A stretch of DNA of 64,000 bases from Formicincola oecophyllae (GCF_006542395.2 NZ_CP038231.1:992001-1056000), one strand, 5' to 3'. Positions 16,599-25,884 are shown, counted from the stretch's first letter. Numbers and translations: made by a program. The notes: generated from the letters alone by a model not told the origin.

Positions 16599-17664
16599 GC
16601 TGAAGAGCCTCGGTTCCGTTCCGGTTGATAAGGCAGAAGCGGCAGGGGCGAAAGCTTCTGAGCCGCTTCTCGTTGTGGCGGGTCCCACCTGCTCCGGCAA
16701 GTCTGCCCTGGCCATGCGCCTGGCGCAGGCCTTTGGGGGCTGCGTCATCAATGCTGATGCCATGCAGCTTTACAGGGGGCTACGTGTGCTGACGGCCAGA
16801 CCGGATGCTCTGGAGGCTGCAGCAGTGCCACACCGGCTTTATGGCATTTTGCCGCCTTGGCGCAAAGGCACAGTGGCTGGTTGGTGTGCGCTAGCCGTGG
16901 GGGAGATAAGCGCTGCACGCAGCCAAGAGCAGTTGCCTGTGTTGTGTGGGGGAACGGGGATGTACCTCAATGCCCTGGCCCATGGCCTGGCTGACGTGCC
17001 CTCCCCGACCGCTGAAGCCCGCGCTGAAGCCCGCACCCTCTGCAAGCAGCTGGGCAGTGGCGGGCTTCATGCCAAACTGAGTTTGGCAGACCCTGAAACA
17101 GCCTTGAGGCTGCGCCCCCAGGACCCGCAGCGCGTCATCAGGGCATGGGAGGTTTGGCGCAGTACAGGCCATGGGCTGGCCTGGTGGTGGCGCGAAGCGG
17201 AAAGCCGCGCCTTTAGAGCGCGCTATATTTTTATTTTGCTTGACCCACCCCGTGATGCGTTGCGCGCGGCCATCAGGAAGCGTTTTGGCGCCATGGTGCG
17301 CCATGGCGCGTTGGAGGAGGTGCGGGCGCTTGAAAACGAGCTGGCTGCTGCAGGGCGCTTGGAGGATGAGTTGCCATTGCTGCGGGCCCACGGCGTGCCG
17401 GAGCTGCGTGCCGTGCTGGCTGGCGCCATGACCCTTGAGGAGGCAGCTGATGCGGCAACTAGGGCGACCGTGCGCTACACAAAGCGCCAGGCCACGTGGT
17501 TCAGACACCATCCCTTAGGGGCGGTGAGCGACCGTCTGGTCCTGCAGGCGCGTTTTGAGAACCCCCATGCCCCATCAGCAGAGATGGAGGGTGTATGGCG
17601 CCAAGTGGCGGATTTCCTTCAGGCGCGCCTGGGGATGCGCTTTGAAAGTGGCTTGAAACGCTGA
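16597..17664 (+). CDS. miaA: tRNA dimethylallyltransferase
   Basis: It transfers a dimethylallyl group to N6 of A37 in tRNAs that read codons starting with U. The P-loop GPTCSGKSAL lies near residue 30, and the INADAMQLYRGL motif binds substrate. RYTKRQATWFRHH near the C-terminus is typical of the family. ATG 16597 gives 355 residues; ATG 16582 is possible. The start shares CATG with serB, and the 3' end overlaps the convergent membrane protein gene by 46 bases. Confidence 0.93.
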   Translation: MLKSLGSVPVDKAEAAGAKASEPLLVVAGPTCSGKSALAMRLAQAFGGCVINADAMQLYRGLRVLTARPDALEAAAVPHRLYGILPPWRKGTVAGWCALAVGEISAARSQEQLPVLCGGTGMYLNALAHGLADVPSPTAEARAEARTLCKQLGSGGLHAKLSLADPETALRLRPQDPQRVIRAWEVWRSTGHGLAWWWREAESRAFRARYIFILLDPPRDALRAAIRKRFGAMVRHGALEEVRALENELAAAGRLEDELPLLRAHGVPELRAVLAGAMTLEEAADAATRATVRYTKRQATWFRHHPLGAVSDRLVLQARFENPHAPSAEMEGVWRQVADFLQARLGMRFESGLKR

Positions 17665-18230
17665 ACGCGCGGCGTGGGCGGGCGCCTGAAAATTTCCCGG
17701 AACAAACGTCCCAGCAACAAGGCTGGTGAAACCATGATGGCCATGAACGCCAAGGCGAACAGGCAGTTGCCCACGTAGATGGTTGTGTCGAATGGTCCAG
17801 CATTAAGCAGATAAAGGGTCGTCAAGCCCAGGATGCGTTCGCCAGGCAGCGCTGAAAGACCGTAAAGCAGTGCCACCACAAGCATCACCGCTGCTTTACG
17901 TCCTGAATAGAGTTCAGGTTGTTTGATCGAGCGCAACAGAGTGCGGACAATAATGATGTAGGTGATGGAGTTGGTGAGAAGTGCCCCAACCATGAACGTG
18001 GCCAGCAAGGGGCGCGCGCTGACGAATTGCGGCACACCGTTGAAGGTCAGGTCAAACAAGGTAACGAGGCCCATGGCGCACCACAGGAGGCAAGCCAGCA
18101 CCATGGCGGTGCAGAACAGCACCTTGCCGCGGCGCCGGCGCCTGATGCGTCTATGCTTGCGGGGTTTGGTGGGGGTGGGGTGGGGCTGTGTCATGGTCTC
18201 ACGCTTTGTGACGGTCTGTTTATATGACAT
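17619..18230 (-). CDS. Membrane protein of unknown function
   Basis: A 203-residue protein with an Arg/Lys-rich N-terminus (a run of five Arg near residue 30) and four predicted membrane helices. The positive N-terminus suggests a cytoplasmic N-terminus. The start is unclear: ATG 18230 has no good RBS, and ATG 18194 gives 191 residues. I do not recognise the family. Its 3' end overlaps the end of miaA. Confidence 0.6.
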   Translation of the reverse strand: MSYKQTVTKRETMTQPHPTPTKPRKHRRIRRRRRGKVLFCTAMVLACLLWCAMGLVTLFDLTFNGVPQFVSARPLLATFMVGALLTNSITYIIIVRTLLRSIKQPELYSGRKAAVMLVVALLYGLSALPGERILGLTTLYLLNAGPFDTTIYVGNCLFALAFMAIMVSPALLLGRLFREIFRRPPTPRVQRFKPLSKRIPRRA

Positions 18231-18392
18231 GGAAACGTTACCGTAAGGGTTAAAGTCCCTTCATGGTGCGGTGAGGAGCAAATGAGCGGGGTTTTGAAGT
18301 GGACTTCCACCCAGTGCGCGTTAAGGCTTGAGGGTGAAGTCACACAGCGGCATGGGGTTCCCTCGCCCCCGCCGTGATGAGGAGCGATGAAC

Positions 18393-19532
18393 ATGGATGT
18401 ACGTTACGACCGCGATTGTGACGTTGGATTGATTCAAGGGCGCCGCGTGGCAGTGGTGGGCTATGGCAACCAAGGCCGTGCCCATGCAGCCAACCTGCGT
18501 GACAGTGGCGTGCGCGATTTGGTGGTGGCTGCCCGCCCCCAGTCCCCAGCGCGCCAGCAAGCAGCGGAGGCAGGCTTTACGGTCATGACCCCTGAGGAGG
18601 CTGCCGCATGGGCAGACGTTCTGTTCATCCTCACCCCTGATGAAGGCCACGGCGCGCTTTACAAGACCTTGGAACCCCATTTGAGGAAAGGGGCGGCGTT
18701 GGGGTTCGCGCATGGCCTTTCCGTTCATGCAGGGCTGGTCAGGCCGCGTGCTGACCTGGACGTGTTCCTGCTGGCACCCAAGGGGGCTGGTTGGGCGGTG
18801 CGGGCTGAATACCAGAAAGGTTCCGGTGTTCTGGGTCTGGCTGGCGTTGCCCAGGATGCCAGCGGGCAGGCCTGGGAACTGGCCTACGCTTATGGGGCTG
18901 CCTTGGGCTGCGGGCGTGCTGGGATGCTGGCCACCAGCTTTGGCGAGGAGATGGAGACAGACCTTTTCGGCGAGCAGGCGGTTTTGTGCGGCGGCATGAT
19001 GGAGCTTGTCAAAGCAGGTTTTGAAACCTTGGTTGAGCGGGGTTACGCGCCTGAGATTGCCTACCTTGAATGTGTTCATGAGCTGAAGCTGGTTGTGGAC
19101 CTGCTTTACAAGGGGGGCTTGGGCCATGTCAGCCGGTCCATTTCCAACACGGCAGAGTATGGGGCCATTAGCAAAGGTCCCAAAGTGGTTGGCGCCAATG
19201 TGAAGAAACGCATGGGGGAAGTGCTGGACGCCATTCAGGACGGCACCTTCGTGCGTGACTTCATGGTGGAGAACCAGTCTGGCGGCATTAAGATGAATGC
19301 CGCCCGGCGCAGGGATGAACACAGCCTGCAGGAGCACACAGGCGCTGCGCTGCGTTCTGTCCTGGCACGCCAAACCAAGCAAGGAACGCAGCCCCTGCCC
19401 CCATCCCAAGCCCTGATCGTGCTGCAGCCAGAAGGGGCAGGGACTGAATCCAAAGGCAGTAAAAAGGAGAGAGGGAAGGCTTCAAAAGCTGGCACCAAAG
19501 CCCACAAAAGCAAGAAGAAGGCCAAATCATGA
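18393..19532 (+). CDS. ilvC: Ketol-acid reductoisomerase-family protein, divergent, Lys-rich tail
   Basis: KARI catalyses the NADPH-dependent isomeroreduction of acetolactate; some KARIs also reduce ketopantoate. The N-terminal Rossmann motif GYGNQG, the NADPH loop ARPQSPAR, the Mg ligands in TDLFGEQAVLCGG, and SISNTAEYG in the knotted C-domain are present. Unusual points: the usual KGPGH segment reads KGAGW, and after about residue 340 a Lys/Ser/Ala-rich tail of about 40 residues follows. The usual length is about 340; this one has 379. GAGGAG favours ATG 18393 over 18387. It overlaps panB by ATGA, which suggests a role in pantothenate synthesis. Confidence 0.85.
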   Translation: MDVRYDRDCDVGLIQGRRVAVVGYGNQGRAHAANLRDSGVRDLVVAARPQSPARQQAAEAGFTVMTPEEAAAWADVLFILTPDEGHGALYKTLEPHLRKGAALGFAHGLSVHAGLVRPRADLDVFLLAPKGAGWAVRAEYQKGSGVLGLAGVAQDASGQAWELAYAYGAALGCGRAGMLATSFGEEMETDLFGEQAVLCGGMMELVKAGFETLVERGYAPEIAYLECVHELKLVVDLLYKGGLGHVSRSISNTAEYGAISKGPKVVGANVKKRMGEVLDAIQDGTFVRDFMVENQSGGIKMNAARRRDEHSLQEHTGAALRSVLARQTKQGTQPLPPSQALIVLQPEGAGTESKGSKKERGKASKAGTKAHKSKKKAKS

Positions 19533-20374
19533 GCAGCTACCTTGAAACGCCCAAGCGAACGACCTTGGCAGCTTTGCGCAAAATGAAAGCTGAAGGGCGT
19601 AAAATCACCATGGTGACCACCTACGATTATCCTTCAGCTGTGCTGGCAGACCGTGCAGGTTTGCCACTGGTGCTGGTTGGGGATTCAGTAGGCATGGTGG
19701 TGCAGGGCCATGACAGCACTTTGCCTGTTACGGTGGATGAAATGGTCTACCACACCCGCATGGTGGCGCGTGGTGCTGGGCGCGCTATGGTCATCGCCGA
19801 CCTGCCCTTCATGGCCTACGCCAACATGGAGGAGGGGTTGAGAAACGCCCACAGGCTTATGGCTGAAGGCGGTGCGCAGGCCATCAAGATGGAAGGTGGC
19901 GCTGAAATGGCCCCGCTTGTCCGGCGGTTGACTGACAACGGCATTCCCGTCATGGCCCACATCGGCTTGCGCCCGCAATCGCAGCATCAGATGGGGCTGC
20001 GTGTTCAAGCGCGCGATGAAGCTGGCATCAAGGCCTTGATGGCGGATGCGCGCGCCCATGAAGCTGCAGGCGCTTTTGGTTTATTGTTGGAATGCATACC
20101 AGCTGAGGTCGCCCAGGAGGTCACCCGCCGTTTCAGCCCTGTGACTATAGGCATTGGTGCCGGCTCTGGGTGTGATGGGCAGGTTCAGGTATGGCATGAC
20201 CTGTTGGGCGTGTACGGCACCAAGCCGTTCAAACATGCCAAATGCTACGCTGATGTGGGGTCGGTAACGCAGGCAGCCCTTGAAGCTTACAGGCATGAAG
20301 TGGAAACTGGTTCCTTCCCGGCGGAAGCCAACACCACCCATGTTGACCCGGCCGTGGTCACATCACAGGGCTGA
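19529..20374 (+). CDS. panB: 3-methyl-2-oxobutanoate hydroxymethyltransferase
   Basis: It makes ketopantoate from ketoisovalerate and methylene-tetrahydrofolate, the first committed step to pantothenate. The 281 residues include the Mg-binding motifs VGDSVGM and VIADLPFMAY, IKMEGG, and HIGLRPQS. It overlaps the upstream KARI-family gene, whose product either makes the precursor pathway intermediate or could reduce the product. Confidence 0.95.
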   Translation: MSSYLETPKRTTLAALRKMKAEGRKITMVTTYDYPSAVLADRAGLPLVLVGDSVGMVVQGHDSTLPVTVDEMVYHTRMVARGAGRAMVIADLPFMAYANMEEGLRNAHRLMAEGGAQAIKMEGGAEMAPLVRRLTDNGIPVMAHIGLRPQSQHQMGLRVQARDEAGIKALMADARAHEAAGAFGLLLECIPAEVAQEVTRRFSPVTIGIGAGSGCDGQVQVWHDLLGVYGTKPFKHAKCYADVGSVTQAALEAYRHEVETGSFPAEANTTHVDPAVVTSQG

Positions 20375-20452
20375 TGACTTCCGCAAAGGGCGCCATTATA
20401 GGGGCCCTTGTGCCATGCCGCCTTGGAGCGGCCAGACTGAAAGCGTTAATTC

Positions 20453-20758
20453 ATGAGTGCAGCCAGCCAAATCAACATCGTCGCCATTGTCACCGTGCCA
20501 GGGGACAGCTTGGGGGAAGCCACAAAGGCTTTCCAAACCTGCGTGCTGGCCTCCCGCCGTGAGCCGGCGTGCCTGTTTTATGATTTTGGGCAAGACATGG
20601 GTGACCCGGAGCGCTTTGTGGCCAGCGAGGCCTGGCGTGACGAGGCTGGCCTGAAGGCCCATGAGGCCTCCCCGCATTTCCAGGCCCTGCTGAAAACGCT
20701 TGAAGCTATGAAGGCCAAGGTGGAGATCATGCGTTTGGCCTCCCTCGTGCCAGCCTGA
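20453..20758 (+). CDS. Antibiotic biosynthesis monooxygenase (ABM)-domain protein
   Basis: A 101-residue single ABM domain with a dimeric alpha+beta barrel, as in YgiN-type quinol monooxygenases. Typical features are the pattern EPACLFYDF, the ERFVASEAWRDEAGLKAHEASPHFQ helix region, and a terminal beta strand. The substrate is unknown. It lies 78 bases after panB and ends before a bidirectional terminator. Confidence 0.8.
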   Translation: MSAASQINIVAIVTVPGDSLGEATKAFQTCVLASRREPACLFYDFGQDMGDPERFVASEAWRDEAGLKAHEASPHFQALLKTLEAMKAKVEIMRLASLVPA

Positions 20759-20808
20759 TTAAGCTTTATGACGAGGCCATCACGCGTTTGACCAGCGCTC
20801 CATAAAGC

Positions 20809-20846
20809 AAAGGCCCTTCCAGCCATAGGGCGGGAAGGGCCTTTTT
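20809..20846. terminator. Bidirectional terminator between the ABM gene and glnA
   Basis: AAAGGCCCTTCC pairs with GGGAAGGGCCTTT and is followed by T on the plus strand and A-rich sequence on the other side. It can serve both convergent genes. Confidence 0.85.
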
Positions 20847-20899
20847 GCTGTGTGTCAGGCGCCTAAGTTGGCGGGTGGTTGAGGCCCGCCATTCAGGGC

Positions 20900-22360
20900 T
20901 TAGACGGAATAGTACATTTCAAACTCGACCGGGTGGGGGGCTTGCTCGAAACGCTGCACGTCCTGCCATTTCAGGTTGGCGTAGCTTTCAATCTGGTCCT
21001 TGGTGAAGACATCCCCAGCCAGAAGGAAGTCATGGTCGGCTTCAAGCGCTGTCAGGGCTTCGCGTAGGGAACCGCACACGGTTGGGATTTTGGCAAGCTG
21101 ATCCTTGGGAAGCTCGTAAAGGTCCTCATCCATAGCGGGGCCTGGATCAATCTTGTTGCGGATGCCGTCCAGGCCAGCCATCAGCATGGCTGTGAAAGCC
21201 AGGTAAGGGTTGGCTGTGCAGTCAGGGAAGCGCACTTCCACACGCTTTGCCTTGGGGCTTTTGCCATAGGGGATACGGCAGGAAGCGGAACGGTTAGCGG
21301 CTGAGTAGGCCAGCAGAACGGGCGCTTCAAAACCTGGTACAAGGCGTTTGTAAGAGTTGGTGGAAGGGTTGGTGAAGGCGTTCAGCGCTTTGGCATGTTT
21401 GATGATGCCGCCAATGTACCAGAGGGCCTCCTGGGAGAGGCCAGCGTATTTGTCGCCTGCGAAAAGCGGCTTGCCGTTTTTCCAGATGGACTGGTGCACA
21501 TGCATACCTGAGCCATTGTCCCCCAAAATGGGCTTAGGCATGAAGGTTGCTGTTTTCCCATAGGAATGGGCAACGTTCTGGACGCAGTATTTGTAGATTT
21601 GGATGAAGTCCGCTGCCTGGACCAGGCCGCCGAACTTGATGCCCAACTCATGCTGGCTGCGCGCCACCTCATGGTGGTGCTTTTCCACCGGCAGGCCCAT
21701 TTCAGCCATGGTGCTGAGCATTTCAGCACGCAGGTCGGTTTCGCTGTCCACAGGGGCAACAGGGAAATAGCCTCCCTTCTGGCCAGGGCGGTGGCCCATA
21801 TTGCCTTCAGCGAATTCCTTCAGACCCGCATCTGGCCCCTCAACGCTGTCGAGGCGGTAGATGCTGTAGTTTTCGCCAACGCCATAGCGCACATTGTCGA
21901 AAATGAAGAACTCTGCCTCAGGCCCGAAGAAGGCTTCATCGCCAATGCCAGAGCTTTTCAGGTAATCCTGGGCCTTTTTGGCCACAGCGCGCGGATCGCG
22001 GCTGTAGAGGCTGCCCGTCTCAGGATCAACGATGTCGCAGGTGACGATCAGCTGCGGGCGGGCGGCGAAAGGGTCCATGACGGCCGTTGTGGGGTCTGGC
22101 ATCAGGACCATGTCTGACTTGTTGATGGGGCGCCAGCCAGGGATGGAGGAGCCATCAAACATGAAGCCATCTTCAAAGGCCTCAGGGCCGAAGGTGGAGA
22201 CCGTCTGGGTGGTGTGGTGCCACTTGCCCTTGGGGTCTGTGAAACGCAGGTCAACGTACTCGACGCCATTTTCCTGAATCATGTCGAACACTTTGTTCAC
22301 CGCCTCCTGGGAGGGGGCGGGGGTGGTGCTGGGTGCGTTGGGAGCAGTTTTGCCGGGCAT
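20900..22360 (-). CDS. glnA: Glutamine synthetase type I
   Basis: It fixes ammonium onto glutamate with ATP. The 486 residues show the family motifs FDGSSI near the N-terminus, the [10 protein letters not shown] segment, NRSASCRIP, and the adenylylation site Tyr in DEDLYELP. It is therefore the regulated GSI-beta type. The start has about 18 extra residues rich in Pro/Ala/Thr. glnB, often directly upstream in alphaproteobacteria, is not here; the upstream 359 bases carry no gene. Confidence 0.95.
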   Translation of the reverse strand: MPGKTAPNAPSTTPAPSQEAVNKVFDMIQENGVEYVDLRFTDPKGKWHHTTQTVSTFGPEAFEDGFMFDGSSIPGWRPINKSDMVLMPDPTTAVMDPFAARPQLIVTCDIVDPETGSLYSRDPRAVAKKAQDYLKSSGIGDEAFFGPEAEFFIFDNVRYGVGENYSIYRLDSVEGPDAGLKEFAEGNMGHRPGQKGGYFPVAPVDSETDLRAEMLSTMAEMGLPVEKHHHEVARSQHELGIKFGGLVQAADFIQIYKYCVQNVAHSYGKTATFMPKPILGDNGSGMHVHQSIWKNGKPLFAGDKYAGLSQEALWYIGGIIKHAKALNAFTNPSTNSYKRLVPGFEAPVLLAYSAANRSASCRIPYGKSPKAKRVEVRFPDCTANPYLAFTAMLMAGLDGIRNKIDPGPAMDEDLYELPKDQLAKIPTVCGSLREALTALEADHDFLLAGDVFTKDQIESYANLKWQDVQRFEQAPHPVEFEMYYSV

Positions 22361-22719
22361 CTACTTGCAAACCTTGAAGATGAAGATAGCAGCGGGTCAG
22401 GCACCGAAGTGGCTTCGGTGGGGAGTAGGCCAGTATGGGGTGGGTGTCGAGGGGGCTTGGCGGGCGCTAGGGCTTGCTGGTGGGAAGCCTGTAAAGGCCC
22501 TTGCCGTTCAGGGGGAATTATGGTGCAATGGTAATTGCCCCTTACTGTTTCCAGCGCTTTTCTGCATTGTTGGTTAAGCCTCAGTGAACACTGGATGTGG
22601 TCAGTTCGCCAAGGCTTTCAATCAGGAAGGAAAGGGAAGTCATACATGCGTGTGAGGCATGGTCATTATGCATTGCACGCATGGGTTATGATGACTTCTG
22701 AAGGCCCTTGAAAGTTGCC
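22361..22719. promoter_or_regulatory. Upstream region of glnA
   Basis: A 359-base gap without a credible gene. It must hold the glnA promoter. A perfect inverted repeat CATGCGTG (22645-22652) / CACGCATG (22676-22683) lies near its far end, between glnA and the yggT stop. A sigma-54-like GG/GC pair near 22518-22537 has the wrong spacing by one base. Confidence 0.4.
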
Positions 22720-23040
22720 TCAGCTGGCGTAGAGGGCTTGAAGCCCCACGCGCAACAGCCATGGAATGACCATGTCCACCACTAGAAGCAGGATGACGGG
22801 GGAAAAATCAAACGCTCCCGTATTGGGCAGCAAGGCCTGGATCGGGCGCAGGGCTGGTTCAACCAGCCAACCCAGAACATTGTAAAGGGCAATGCCCAGC
22901 CGTGTCAGCGGCCCCAGCACCTGGTAGCCAATGGCCATGGAAAGCAGGCAGTATAGGATGACGATCCAGGCGTAGACCTGCAGGATGTCGAGAATGATCG
23001 GCAGCAGCTGAATGTAAAGCGCAAGAAAGCTCACAGGCAT
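22720..23040 (-). CDS. YggT family membrane protein
   Basis: A 106-residue protein with three hydrophobic segments (about 5-35, 45-65 and 75-100) and the family pattern ending in LRPIQALLPNTGAFDFSPVILLLV. Family members are linked to osmotic shock tolerance and cell-envelope or division functions. I chose ATG 23040 because it gives the usual length; a longer frame to 23139 has no support. Confidence 0.85.
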   Translation of the reverse strand: MPVSFLALYIQLLPIILDILQVYAWIVILYCLLSMAIGYQVLGPLTRLGIALYNVLGWLVEPALRPIQALLPNTGAFDFSPVILLLVVDMVIPWLLRVGLQALYAS

Positions 23041-23245
23041 CCTCATCAAATGGGGGCAAAGCTGAAACAGGCCTTTAGGCCTTAGCAAAGTCAATAGGAT
23101 GGCCTTTGGAGGACAGGTGGCGGACCATGTGCGCCCCAACCGACCGCAGCTTTAAGCAGAGCTGGTCGGGCAGGCGCCAGGTCTGGAAAAAGACCCTGCC
23201 TGCTTGACGTGCATGGGGTGGCTGTGTTCTATGAAAGCCGTTCAT

Positions 23246-23321
23246 GGGGCTGTAGCTCAGTTGGTAGAGCGCATCGTTCGCAATGATGAGGTCAGGGGTT
23301 CGATTCCCCTCAGCTCCACCA
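23246..23321 (+). tRNA. tRNA-Ala (anticodon CGC)
   Basis: The cloverleaf is complete: acceptor GGGGCTG/CAGCTCC, D-arm GCTCAGTTGGTAGAGC, anticodon arm CATCG-TTCGCAA-TGATG, T-arm AGGGGTTCGATTCCCCT, and an encoded CCA end. The seven-base loop gives anticodon CGC, which reads the Ala codon GCG. Confidence 0.95.
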
Positions 23322-23405
23322 TGTTCTTCAAGCGCGCTGGTTCTGCCAGGGCGCTTTTTGTTTTGGCGCTTCACAAAGCCCTGGCCTGCAAGCCTAGCCA
23401 GGCGG

Positions 23406-24068
23406 TTAAGTGGCGTTTTCCAGGCAATGCATGACGGCTTGCCAAGGGGTTAGGGTGCCGTCAGTCACTTCCAGAATGCGCTGTGACACCCTGGGTTGGG
23501 CGACCAGGGCGGCCAGAACCCCTGCAACGCCATCCCGGCTGACCGTGCCATAAGGCAGCGCCAGACCAAGGCGCACCCCTTTGGCCGGTTCATCCGTCAA
23601 CGTCCCAGGGCGCAGGATGACCCAGTCCAGCGGGCTTTCAGCCAGGCAGACGTCTGCTAGCTTCTTCACGCGCATGTAATGCTCGAATTCCTCATGGCGG
23701 GGCCTGTCACGCCAGGCCTCCGGGAAGACCGAGACCAACAGGAAACGCCCCACCCCTGCCAGCTGCGCCGCCGCCACGGCCTTTTCCAGGCCTTGGCCGT
23801 CCACTGCGCTGGTGCGTTCTGTACCGCCCTTGCCACCAGCCCCAGCGCTGAACACCACGGTTTGGCAGCCTTTCATGAGGGTTGCCAGTTCTGGCGCGCT
23901 TAAGTGCGTGATGTCGCCTAAAAGGGGCTTGGCGCCTGCTTGACGTAGCAAGGGAGCTTGTTCAGCTTGGCGGTGGAGGGCCACAACGCCATCACCTTGA
24001 GCGGTGAGCTTGCCAACTAGCCTGCGGCCTACACCACCTGCCGCGCCAATGATGAAAACCTGGTTCAT
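23406..24068 (-). CDS. NAD(P)-binding atypical SDR protein
   Basis: A 220-residue Rossmann-fold protein with [10 protein letters not shown] at the N-terminus. It resembles the atypical short-chain dehydrogenases (SDR_a5, YwnB-like). It has a VFSAGAGG segment, a [21 protein letters not shown] stretch and no classical YxxxK pair, so redox activity is uncertain. It lies convergent with the tRNA gene. Confidence 0.75.
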   Translation of the reverse strand: MNQVFIIGAAGGVGRRLVGKLTAQGDGVVALHRQAEQAPLLRQAGAKPLLGDITHLSAPELATLMKGCQTVVFSAGAGGKGGTERTSAVDGQGLEKAVAAAQLAGVGRFLLVSVFPEAWRDRPRHEEFEHYMRVKKLADVCLAESPLDWVILRPGTLTDEPAKGVRLGLALPYGTVSRDGVAGVLAALVAQPRVSQRILEVTDGTLTPWQAVMHCLENAT

Positions 24069-24239
24069 GGTCCTGTTCCTTGCTGTTGGTCAGAACAGTG
24101 ACTTTGGAACAGGGCTGCTTGAGGTGCTAGGGCCTAGCAACAAGCCTCCTCAAACCTCGTTGGCGACCCCTTTGGCCTGCGCTTTGAGTAGCTACCCTTT
24201 AAGAAGGGTGTACTTGTTGTGGGCGCAAACCGCCTTAGT

Positions 24240-24795
24240 TCAGAAAGGTGAATTGCTATCAGGGGCTGAGCCAAGGTTGGCCATGCCACTGCTTTCCACA
24301 CAGTTTCGGAAAGCGTTCAGAACCTTTTGAGTGTCTTTGAGGGACACGGTTTTCTGGGTGTTCTTGCCCATGAAGGTCAGAACGGCTTTCTGGCCCTTTC
24401 CCATGGCCTCCAACAGGTCTTTCATGCTTTCAGCTGGCACCGCGGCTGCCAACATGTGCTTATCACCGTACTGCATGGGAAAAACATGCTCGTAAGAGCC
24501 AATGCTGATTTTCATGTTGCCTCTGACACCAGGGTGGAGGTGCCACGAGCGATCTATGGCGCGGATTTCCAGAACATCTGAATCAGCCCTCAATGAAAGC
24601 CCTCCTATTGGGTCGGCTGCTATGCACACATCCTTGGAAAGTCCATCATCAGTCACATGGTGCAAAGCGGCCCAGTCACCGCCACGGGCATCAAGGCCAA
24701 TTCTCTGCAAAGCAGCCAGTTGGGCATGGGCTGGCTGGCTGGCTGGCCAGGAAAGTACCCATGAGGGCGAGGGCGGTTGCAGACAGGATTTTCAA
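24240..24795 (-). pseudogene. Exported protein gene, frame-shifted at a (GGCT)4 repeat; possible phase-variable gene
   Basis: A signal peptide starting at TTG 24795 (or TTG 24810) reads KILSATALALMGTFLASQPA. It then leaves frame exactly at a tetranucleotide repeat and stops after about 35 codons. The mature part begins in another frame with HAQLAALQRIGLDARGGDW and runs intact for about 155 residues to 24240. Removing one GGCT unit would join the two as ...ASQPAHA-QLAAL..., an ideal signal peptidase site. The mature domain is a small periplasmic-type protein with two Cys, of no family I recognise. The alternatives are a sequencing error or a decayed gene. Confidence 0.7.
24729..24744. repeat. 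Tetranucleotide repeat (GGCT)4
   Basis: Four perfect GGCT units are followed by a near unit GGCC. The repeat lies within the signal-peptide coding part of the broken exported-protein gene. A repeat of four is prone to slippage that changes the reading frame. Confidence 0.9.
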
Positions 24796-24998
24796 AGCAC
24801 GTGACCCCAATGAAGATGTTTTGAAGCTGCATCTTTTAAGCCCCGTCCCCTGAAACGCAAGGTAGGTGTTCCCTCATAGCTGGTTCTGTTTCAAGCTAGG
24901 CGTTCTAAAGTCAGCTGTGGTGCATGGGGTGGAGGCCCCCCAGCCTCCATGCCTGATGACGTGTTGTTTGTTTCCACACCCACCTTAAGGACCTGACC

Positions 24999-25463
24999 AT
25001 GGACACTGTTGAAAACCGCCTTGAACGCCTTGAGATCACTCTGCCAGCCGCCGCAGCGCCTGTGGCCAATTACGTGCCTGTGCTGCAGGCTGGTTCCATG
25101 CTGTATGTTTCTGGCCAACTGCCTTTGGTTGATGGCAAGCTTCTGCTGACCGGCAAGCTTGGTGACGAGGTTTCCACCCATGCTGGTGTGGCGGCGGCGC
25201 GCGCCTGCTTCATCAACATTCTGGCGCAGCTTCAAAACTACCTCGACAATGACTGGAGCCGCGTCAAGCAGGTGGTGCGTTTGGGGGGATTCATTGCCTC
25301 CACCCCTGATTTCACAGAACAGGCCACTGTTATGAACGGCGCTTCAGACCTGGCGGCTGCCGTGTTCGCCCCCCATGGCCAGCACACGCGTTCCACCGTT
25401 GGCGTGGCCAGCCTGCCTTTGAACGCTCCTGTGGAAGTTGAAGCGCTTTTTGAGATTCGTTAA
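24999..25463 (+). CDS. RidA/YjgF family protein
   Basis: A 154-residue protein of the Rid superfamily, whose members deaminate reactive enamines and imines. It has YVPVLQAGSMLYVSGQLPL, RLGGFIASTPDFTEQ, HTRSTVGVASLPLNAPVEVEALFEI. The longer N-terminus and the pattern match the YjgH-like subgroup rather than archetypal RidA. AAGGA is placed well before the ATG. Confidence 0.88.
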   Translation: MDTVENRLERLEITLPAAAAPVANYVPVLQAGSMLYVSGQLPLVDGKLLLTGKLGDEVSTHAGVAAARACFINILAQLQNYLDNDWSRVKQVVRLGGFIASTPDFTEQATVMNGASDLAAAVFAPHGQHTRSTVGVASLPLNAPVEVEALFEIR

Positions 25464-25541
25464 GCCCTTCTCCACAGCATCGTTTTAGAGACGCCCCAGC
25501 CAAGCTTATGCAGGCGTGGGGCGGCTTTGCAGGAGTAAGCC

Positions 25542-25823
25542 ATGACAGAGCAGACCAAAACCGCCACCCAGCCCGCTGGGAACACAGCTGGCGACACACC
25601 GCCAGACCGCATGTGTATTTGGCCAGACAGCCCCCATTTCAATGAACAGGCGCTGAGCCGCGGCATTGAGATCATTTTCAATGGCAAGGAGAAAACTGGC
25701 GTTGAGGAGTACTGCGTTTCAGAGCAGTGGATCCGCGTGCCAGCCGGCCGTTCCCTTGACCGCAGGGGCCGCCCCATGACGCTGAAAATGAAGGGCCCTG
25801 TGCAGGTCGCCTACAAAAGCTGA
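25542..25823 (+). CDS. DUF3297 family protein
   Basis: A 93-residue protein with PPDRMCIWPDSPHFN, IEIIFNGKEKTGVEEYC, and DRRGRPMTLKMKGPVQ, which match the small DUF3297 family of proteobacteria. The function is unknown. GGAG precedes the ATG. It ends before a terminator. Confidence 0.85.
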   Translation: MTEQTKTATQPAGNTAGDTPPDRMCIWPDSPHFNEQALSRGIEIIFNGKEKTGVEEYCVSEQWIRVPAGRSLDRRGRPMTLKMKGPVQVAYKS

Positions 25824-25884
25824 GAAGACACCAATCCTGCAGTCACCTGCAGGCTTTGGCGTTTTATATTAGCACTGCCTTGAG

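Noticed and set aside
22518-22537. Sigma-54-like promoter before glnA
   Set aside because: The GG and GC elements are separated by 11 instead of 10 bases and other positions match poorly.
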